DNA of 64,000 bases from Kumtagia sp052180275 (GTDB taxonomy: Bacteria; Pseudomonadota; Alphaproteobacteria; Rhizobiales; Rhizobiaceae), in the NCBI RefSeq assembly GCF_052180275.1, contig NZ_CP197465.1, positions 3,472,001-3,536,000 on the forward strand, written 5' to 3'. Both the position numbers and the translations under genes were made by a program. Position 1 is the first letter of the stretch; the number at the start of each line of letters is the position of its first letter. The notes below the pieces were generated by a model. It saw only the letters and a list, made by a program, of their open reading frames with translations. It did no database searches and was not told the origin of the DNA. Shown in pieces: positions 57,720 to 64,000 of this stretch.

Positions 57720-58160
57720 TTATTCGGAACGCACGATGGTGGTCGCCGATTGGGTTCTCGCAGCCTCGAGAAATCCCTTCCTGATTCTCATGAACAATCC
57801 GTAGGGAAGTTCGCCGAGCGCGAAACTGTCTGGCTTTTTCAGACTTGCCCGGCGCAGGTCGGGTCCGGGCCAAAAAAACCGATTTGCTTCAGTGAGAATC
57901 ACCCATGACCTCTCATCATCAAGTCCGAGGCGTCGCTTGGTATCGGCGGGAATCTCGACAGCTTCGTCAGCACTGGACGGAGGTCGGTGCGTGATCGGGA
58001 GCACCGTTACTCTCGGTCTGGCCAACTCGCCCTTGACGACCAACACAATCGCACACGGCCGATCTTTCTGCCCTTCCTCCAACCCGCGCAGATAATCCGA
58101 TCGCCACAGGTAGCTGTAGCGGATCACCAGACCGGCAGTGGGTTCGGGCAGATCTGCCAA
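57720..58160 (-). CDS. MazF/PemK-like toxin of a toxin-antitoxin pair
   Basis: 146 residues from a TTG start three bases after the antitoxin stop. Sequence hallmarks of the MazF fold: IRYSYLWRSDYLRGLEEGQK, DRPCAIVLVV, RVTVLPITHRPP and DDERSWVILTEANRFFWPG. The family usually cleaves mRNA. The assignment rests on the DRPxxIV and VTVLPITH blocks, and on the linked Phd-type gene; similarity to the best-known MazF proteins is modest. No transmembrane segment. Confidence 0.75.
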   Translation of the reverse strand: MADLPEPTAGLVIRYSYLWRSDYLRGLEEGQKDRPCAIVLVVKGELARPRVTVLPITHRPPSSADEAVEIPADTKRRLGLDDERSWVILTEANRFFWPGPDLRRASLKKPDSFALGELPYGLFMRIRKGFLEAARTQSATTIVRSE

Positions 58161-58163
58161 GCG

Positions 58164-58421
58164 TCAGCTATCGAGCTCGTGGTCGAATGCCTTCGAGCTT
58201 TCGGGCGGCTCGGAGGCTGCGATAGCTGCGATGTCTTCTTCGGTGAAGTCTCCCAAACCCAGCACTTCCCGGTCCCTGCGCTTCAATCGATGGTATTCCT
58301 CCGTCGAGAGCAAAACCGTCCGCTCGCGTCCGTTGCGTGTCACCGCCACAGGCTGCGTGAGCGCGAGATCCTGATATCGACCGATGTTGCGCTGGAATTC
58401 TGCCGCGCTTACCTTGAGCAT
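58164..58421 (-). CDS. Phd/YefM-type antitoxin
   Basis: 85 residues from the ATG at 58421, which has AGGTG seven bases ahead; ATGs at 58427 and 58436 are in frame. MLKVSAAEFQRNIGRYQDLA is the Phd/YefM DNA-binding fold, QPVAVTRNGRERTVLLSTEE follows, and an acidic C-terminus (FTEEDIAAIAASEPPESSK) would wrap the toxin. It is followed three bases later by the MazF-like gene, and an AT-rich promoter with ATGCAT repeats precedes it. Confidence 0.88.
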   Translation of the reverse strand: MLKVSAAEFQRNIGRYQDLALTQPVAVTRNGRERTVLLSTEEYHRLKRRDREVLGLGDFTEEDIAAIAASEPPESSKAFDHELDS

Positions 58422-58434
58422 GGTCATGCACCTC

Positions 58435-58470
58435 ATGCATTCTGCATAAATTATGTATAATGCATAAAAT
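58435..58470 (-). promoter_or_regulatory. AT-rich promoter/operator of the Phd/MazF-like pair
   Basis: ATGCAT stands at 58435-58440 and 58460-58465, with TGCAT at 58443-58447 between them. The minus strand reads TTATACATAAT, a good -10 element. Three closely spaced ATGCA units suggest an operator for the antitoxin. Confidence 0.5.
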
Positions 58471-58489
58471 AAGCGACGCCAAGCCGCAG

Positions 58490-59980
<1,491 letters not shown>

Positions 59981-60260
59981 GATGTCCTCTATCCGCTCCA
60001 CCTCTCGGTAGCAGAAGCGTTGGGCATGGAGTCAACCGGCTTGAGCTTGATCGCCGGTCCTTTTGTAGGGTCGCGCCGGTCATCCACAGGACGCTGTTCA
60101 CAACCGCGAAACCGCTTGACTCGTCATCGCTAGAATTATCAAACGACACAGAACATATCAAGAACAAATAGGCAGAATCGTACGCTGATTTTCACCATGC
60201 GGATTGGCTTCTGCGCTTGTTCGTGCTTTCTTTTTTGCGATGCACAAAGGGGCGGCCAGG

Positions 60261-60845
60261 ATGAAGACCGGAAGGGTGATAGTTGTTGCGAGCCTTTTGG
60301 CAGGCATGGTCGCGATGCTTTCGGCGGTCGTAGTTCACGCGGCGTCCGAACAGGATCAGGTCGCCTTGTTCGAGAAGGTCAAGGGCGAGGGCAAGTCTGG
60401 CATCGCCCACAAGACCAAGCCTGTCGACGCGCGTCCGGCCGTGGCCGGCGAGGTGGTGGTCACCATCATCAAGGGCGAGGGCGTGGAAACAAAATCCAAG
60501 CCCGCCGAGGCAGGGGACTGGGTGGTGCGCAACCGCTGCCCCGAGACCGGCAACGAGGAGATATTGGTCAAGGCCGCCAAATTCCCGACCCGCTACGGCG
60601 AGCCGCAGTCTGAACCGGATGCGCAGGGCTATCGCACATTCGCGCCGAAGGGCGACGACATGGGCTATTTCATCGTCTCGGCGGAACTGGGTGAATTCAC
60701 CTTCAAGGCGCCGTGGGGCGAGCAGATGGTGGCAAAACCCGGTGATGCGATCGTGCAGGTGCCTTCCGACCCGAGCGACACCTATCGCATCGCTGCCGCT
60801 TCGTTCGCCTGCACCTACGAGATCGTGACGCCGGCCAAGCCCTGA
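60261..60845 (+). CDS. Putative exported protein, unknown function
   Basis: 194 residues from ATG 60261 (ATG 60240 upstream is an alternative). The signal peptide VIVVASLLAGMVAMLSAVVV ends at HAA (about 28). The mature protein, rich in Lys and Gly, has AGEVVVTIIKGEGVETKSKP, DWVVRNRCPETGNEEILVKA, TRYGEPQSEPDAQGYRTFAP and SDTYRIAAASFACTYEI; two Cys (RNRCPE, FACTYE) could pair. It resembles no characterised family I can name. Single gene, convergent with the DUF1127 gene. Confidence 0.75.
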   Translation: MKTGRVIVVASLLAGMVAMLSAVVVHAASEQDQVALFEKVKGEGKSGIAHKTKPVDARPAVAGEVVVTIIKGEGVETKSKPAEAGDWVVRNRCPETGNEEILVKAAKFPTRYGEPQSEPDAQGYRTFAPKGDDMGYFIVSAELGEFTFKAPWGEQMVAKPGDAIVQVPSDPSDTYRIAAASFACTYEIVTPAKP

Positions 60846-60879
60846 CAGCCCGACGACGGGGCCGAGCCGGCCCCGCCTG

Positions 60880-61110
60880 TCACCGCCGCAGCGACCGCAG
60901 GCTGATGCGGCTCATCTCGCTGTCGATCCGCGCCGCGATGTCGCTGCGTTCCAGGCCGACATCCTGCAGGTCGCGGTCGGAGAGCTTGCCGAGTTCGTCG
61001 ATCGCCTGATGCCGCGAGATCGTCGCGTGCAGGTATTCCAGCAGGCGCAACGCCAGTGACGACAGCCCCGCGGAGTGCTGCCGGTGGGCCTTGATGGTGA
61101 GGGCGGACAT
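60880..61110 (-). CDS. DUF1127 domain protein
   Basis: 76 residues. The C-terminal DUF1127 motif: HATISRHQAIDELGKLSDRD, LQDVGLERSDIAARID, ending RRISLRSLRR-like. These small Arg-rich proteins are known in alphaproteobacteria to act in RNA turnover and phosphate/carbon physiology. It is divergent from a LysR gene, 108 bases away, which may control it. Confidence 0.88.
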   Translation of the reverse strand: MSALTIKAHRQHSAGLSSLALRLLEYLHATISRHQAIDELGKLSDRDLQDVGLERSDIAARIDSEMSRISLRSLRR

Positions 61111-61218
61111 GTTGAAACCCTTTCGAGGGATATGATGTGAGCCTCAAAATACGCCGTTGAATTGAAAAGGAAAAACGAGCAATATTTGCACGATCTATGA
61201 ATTTCCTTTGAAGATGCC

Positions 61219-62145
61219 ATGACGCTCCACATTCCCGGCACCCGCGCGCTAAAGGTGTTCGACGCGGCCAGCCGCCACCTGAATTTTTCGCGCGCGGCGG
61301 CGGAACTGGGCCTGACGCCGGCCGCCGTCAGCCATCAGATCAAGGAGACCGAGGACCAGCTCGGCATGGCGCTGTTCATCCGCACCAGCCGCAGCATCCG
61401 CCTGACCCAGGCCGGCGCGGTTTTCCACGAGGCGGCGGTCGAGGCGCTGGAGGGGCTCGCCAAGGCGGTTGCCCGGGCGAAAAAATTGTCGCGCGGCGTC
61501 ACGCAGCTCAAGCTCACGATGGACGGGACATTCGCATCGAAATGGATGGTGCCTCGGCTCGACCGGTTCCGGGCGAGATGGCCCGATATGGATCTACGCT
61601 TCGACATCTCTTACGATCTGCGCGATTTCGACCACGACGACGTCGATGTCGCCGTACGCTTCGGCACGGGAAAATATCCCGGCATCATGACGCACCGCCT
61701 GTTCGACAACGTGATCTTTCCGGTCTGCAGCCCGCGCCTGCTGAAGTCCGGGCCGCCGCTGGAAGTGCCGCGTGACCTGCTGCGTCATACGCTGGTCCAT
61801 ATCGAATGGTCGCGGCAGGGCGTCACCTGGCCGAACTGGCGCATGTGGATGGCCGCCGCCGGGGTCGAGGATTTCGACGACAGCCGCTGCGTGCTGTTCG
61901 CCTCATCGTCCTATGTCATCCAGGCGGCAATCGAGGGCAGCGTCGTCGCGCTGTGCGATTTCTCGATGGTCGCCAACGACCTTTCCGAGGGGCGGCTGGT
62001 GCGGCCCTTCGATCTCGGCATGAAGGTCACGCCGGAATATGCCTATCACCTGGCCTACCCGACAGTTGCAGCCGACGATCCGCGCATCGCCGCGTTCCGT
62101 GAATGGATCCTCGAAGAGGCACGCCTGGCGTCGCTGGAGAGTTGA
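61219..62145 (+). CDS. LysR family regulator (GcvA-like)
   Basis: 308 residues from ATG 61219. The HTH is at about 10-68 (LKVFDAASRHLNFSRAAAEL, LTPAAVSHQIKETEDQLGMA), followed by the effector domain with LKLTMDGTFASKWMVPRLDR, DVDVAVRFGTGKYPGIMTHR and SSSYVIQAAIEGSVVALCDF, the pattern of the GcvA/AmpR branch. Effector unknown. It is divergent from the DUF1127 gene. Confidence 0.92.
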   Translation: MTLHIPGTRALKVFDAASRHLNFSRAAAELGLTPAAVSHQIKETEDQLGMALFIRTSRSIRLTQAGAVFHEAAVEALEGLAKAVARAKKLSRGVTQLKLTMDGTFASKWMVPRLDRFRARWPDMDLRFDISYDLRDFDHDDVDVAVRFGTGKYPGIMTHRLFDNVIFPVCSPRLLKSGPPLEVPRDLLRHTLVHIEWSRQGVTWPNWRMWMAAAGVEDFDDSRCVLFASSSYVIQAAIEGSVVALCDFSMVANDLSEGRLVRPFDLGMKVTPEYAYHLAYPTVAADDPRIAAFREWILEEARLASLES

Positions 62146-62209
62146 TCCCGCCCGCCGGTTGTCTTGTCGCCGAGCGCGCGATAGGCCATGCCGAAACGGC
62201 GAGGTACTT

Positions 62210-62920
62210 ATGGCTGCGGTGACGACGATCGGCTTCGACGCTGATGACACGCTCTGGCAGAACGAGCAGTTCTTCCGGCTGACGGAGGAGCGATTCCAAG
62301 CTTTGCTTGCCGACCATGCACCACCGGGCGACCTGGTTTCGCGGCTGCTCGAGGCGGAAAAACGCAACCTCGCGCATTACGGATTCGGCATCAAGGGTTT
62401 TACCCTGTCGATGATCGAGACGGCGGTCGAGGTCACCGGGGGAAAGGTCCCCGCCGCCGTGATCGGCCAGATCCTGGAAGCCGGCCGCGAGATGCTGTCG
62501 CATCCGGTCGAGACCTTGCCGCATGCCGCCGACACGCTCGCGCGGCTGGCCGGACATTACCGCATCGTGCTCATCACCAAGGGCGACCTGTTCGACCAGG
62601 AGCGCAAGCTGGCGCAATCGGGCCTGGGCGACATGTTCGACGCCGTGGAGATCGTCAGCGACAAGTCGGCCGCCACCTACGAGCGCATCTTTGCCCGCCA
62701 CGGCGACGGTGCCGATACCGCGATGATGATCGGCAATTCGCTGAAATCCGACGTGGTGCCGGCGATCCGGGCGGGAAGCTGGGGCGTCTTCGTCCCGCAC
62801 CCGCTGACCTGGGTGTTCGAGCATGTCGAACCCCCGCTCGGCGAGCCGCAGTTCCGCGAACTCGTGCATCTCGGCGAACTGCCGGAGTTGCTGGAGAAGA
62901 TCGGTAGCGTCTCGGTTTGA
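62210..62920 (+). CDS. HAD family hydrolase
   Basis: 236 residues from ATG 62210. Nucleophile motif FDADDTLW (D9 and D11), motif II Thr in IVLITKGDLF, motif III Lys in VSDKSAATYERIF, motif IV GNSLKSDVVPAI. The cap is of the helical C1 type. A small-molecule phosphatase is most likely; the substrate is unknown. It lies 64 bases after the LysR stop in the same direction. Confidence 0.9.
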   Translation: MAAVTTIGFDADDTLWQNEQFFRLTEERFQALLADHAPPGDLVSRLLEAEKRNLAHYGFGIKGFTLSMIETAVEVTGGKVPAAVIGQILEAGREMLSHPVETLPHAADTLARLAGHYRIVLITKGDLFDQERKLAQSGLGDMFDAVEIVSDKSAATYERIFARHGDGADTAMMIGNSLKSDVVPAIRAGSWGVFVPHPLTWVFEHVEPPLGEPQFRELVHLGELPELLEKIGSVSV

Positions 62921-63057
62921 GTGTCCGGTTTCGGCCTATCCTGGCTGCAACGACGATGATGCCATTGCCCAAAAGCCGACACTCGAATTGGAATATCTTT
63001 CATTTCTTGGATCGTGAGACTGCCCCAGGCGTGCCCGTTCCTCAGAGAGTGAGCGTT

Positions 63058-63087
63058 GGGCTCCCGGCACGAAGGCGCCGGGAGCCC
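63058..63087. terminator. Stem-loop after the secreted hydrolase gene
   Basis: Perfect 11-bp stem GGGCTCCCGGC/GCCGGGAGCCC with an 8-nt loop, five bases after the stop at 63093 (minus strand). No U-run, so it may be an RNA-protecting hairpin as well as a terminator. Confidence 0.5.
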
Positions 63088-63092
63088 GATCG

Positions 63093-63863
63093 TCACTTCA
63101 CAAGCGCGGCCTTTTCAATCACCGCGGCGACTTCCTTCGCGTGGACGACGAGCGAGGCATGGCTGCCGGCGACCTCCGTCGTCTGGGCCTTCATCTCGGC
63201 GGCGAAAAACTTCTGGGCCTCGGGCGCGATCACCTTGTCCTTGGTGCTGATCACATAGAATGTCGGCTTGTCGCGCCAGGCGGCCGTATCGACCGGTGCC
63301 TCGAACGCCGTGTGGTTCAGCGGAAGCTGATGGTTTGCCAGGGATTCGGCGATCTGCGGGGGCAGGTCAGCGGCGACCGCTGAAGGAAACACCTTGGGAT
63401 CGATGGTGAGGTTGCCTTTGTCGTCCGGACGTATAGCCGCGGCACCTTCGGTTGCCGGACCGCTCTTGGCGAGCGTCGCAAGGGATTGTCCCACATCCGG
63501 CGCGAACGCGGAGACATAGACCAATGCCGACACCTTGGGATCGTTGCCTGCTTCGGTGATGACCACGCCGCCCCAGGAGTGACCGACGAGGACGGTCTTG
63601 CCGTTCTGTTTCGCAAGCGCCTGCTTGGTCGCATCGACGTCCGCAGCGAGTGAGGTGAGCGGGTTTTCGACGAGCGTGACGTTGTAGCCCTTCTTCGTGA
63701 GGATGTCGGCAACGGGCTTCCAACTCGTCTGGTCGACGAAAGCGCCATGGACGAGTACGATGTTGTGAGCTGCACCCTTGGGCAGTTGAGCTGATTGGGC
63801 GGGGGCGGCAAATGTTGCTCCGGCCATGAGGACGGTGGCGACCGAGAGTAGAAGATTTCGCAT
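63093..63863 (-). CDS. Exported alpha/beta hydrolase
   Basis: 256 residues. The signal peptide (LLLSVATVLMAGATFAAPAQ, cleavage near 24) precedes a hydrolase fold: IVLVHGAFVDQTSWKPVADI (oxyanion), nucleophile Ser in VGHSWGGVV, acid probably in STKDKVI, His in AGSHASLVVH. The type is close to the small periplasmic esterase family common in rhizobia. The substrate is unknown. A stem-loop follows the gene. Confidence 0.9.
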   Translation of the reverse strand: MRNLLLSVATVLMAGATFAAPAQSAQLPKGAAHNIVLVHGAFVDQTSWKPVADILTKKGYNVTLVENPLTSLAADVDATKQALAKQNGKTVLVGHSWGGVVITEAGNDPKVSALVYVSAFAPDVGQSLATLAKSGPATEGAAAIRPDDKGNLTIDPKVFPSAVAADLPPQIAESLANHQLPLNHTAFEAPVDTAAWRDKPTFYVISTKDKVIAPEAQKFFAAEMKAQTTEVAGSHASLVVHAKEVAAVIEKAALVK

Positions 63864-64000
63864 GGTTTGCTCCTGTTGGGATGGCGGACGAATTAGGTCC
63901 AGAGAAGGGCAGGCGTCGGCAAAGTCGCGGTTCTTCCATCAGCCATTCTGCGAAATGGTATGCCGCGCGACGTGTTGGCTCGACCTGAGGTGAAGTAGGA

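Overview
The window looks like chromosomal DNA of a high-GC alphaproteobacterium of the order Hyphomicrobiales (Rhizobiales), most like Mesorhizobium or another Phyllobacteriaceae genus. The evidence is the set of recognisable neighbourhoods: clpP-clpX, lon-hupB, an exoR-type Sel1 protein, psd-pssA, purF-cvpA-radA...dnaB, and an EipB-type envelope protein divergent from a RidA/GDPD/FemAB/HIT row. Rhizobial palindromic repeats lie between genes. I saw no rRNA, tRNA or CRISPR array. The assignment rests on gene content and base composition only.

Layout. 1-6.0 kb: a catabolic block with a partial aldehyde dehydrogenase translationally coupled to an enolase-superfamily dehydratase, a divergent MocR regulator, a small unknown protein and a GMC oxidoreductase. 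6.3-6.9 kb: one AT-rich orphan gene. 6.9-12.5 kb: HIT, FemAB-like acyltransferase, GDPD and RidA on the minus strand, then eipB and a PlsC-like acyltransferase on the plus strand. 12.5-13.95 kb: an IS110-family element inserted in one arm of a repeat pair; its exact ends can be read by comparison with the intact copy. 14-17.8 kb: GFA-fold protein, TfoX-N protein, psuG/psuK pseudouridine catabolism, and an unknown protein whose frame runs through a palindromic repeat. 18-25.9 kb: lipoprotein, pccB, two VOC proteins, a double cold-shock protein, DUF192, an alpha/beta hydrolase, cysE and a secreted repeat protein. 26-35.6 kb: the proteostasis core clpP, clpX, lon and hupB, interspersed with a CatB-like acetyltransferase, an RTX protein and a DUF1513 protein.

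35.5-46.2 kb: an 0.8-kb gene-free stretch before exoR, then a CorA/ZntB transporter, a LOG-type protein, a LysM protein, and two ArsR modules, each with a clear palindromic operator. The first sits between an ABM monooxygenase and an Atm1-type ABC exporter; the second is coupled to an SRPBCC protein and followed by two DUF1801 proteins. 46.6-53.1 kb: psd-pssA facing an Aas-like acyltransferase/acyl-activating fusion, then an EamA permease, an SDR and a DoxX protein. 53.1-60 kb: a HigBA module whose toxin gene is frameshifted, purF, cvpA, radA, a Phd/MazF-like toxin-antitoxin pair, and dnaB. 60-64 kb: a periplasmic unknown, a DUF1127 protein divergent from a LysR regulator, a HAD hydrolase and a secreted alpha/beta hydrolase.

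Most of the window is ordinary core chromosome. The points most worth a second look are the IS110 junctions and candidate bridge RNA, the ArsR-Atm1 operator module, the repeat-containing ORF, the PfkB kinase with His in place of the usual catalytic Asp, the broken HigB toxin, and the toxin-antitoxin pair between radA and dnaB.
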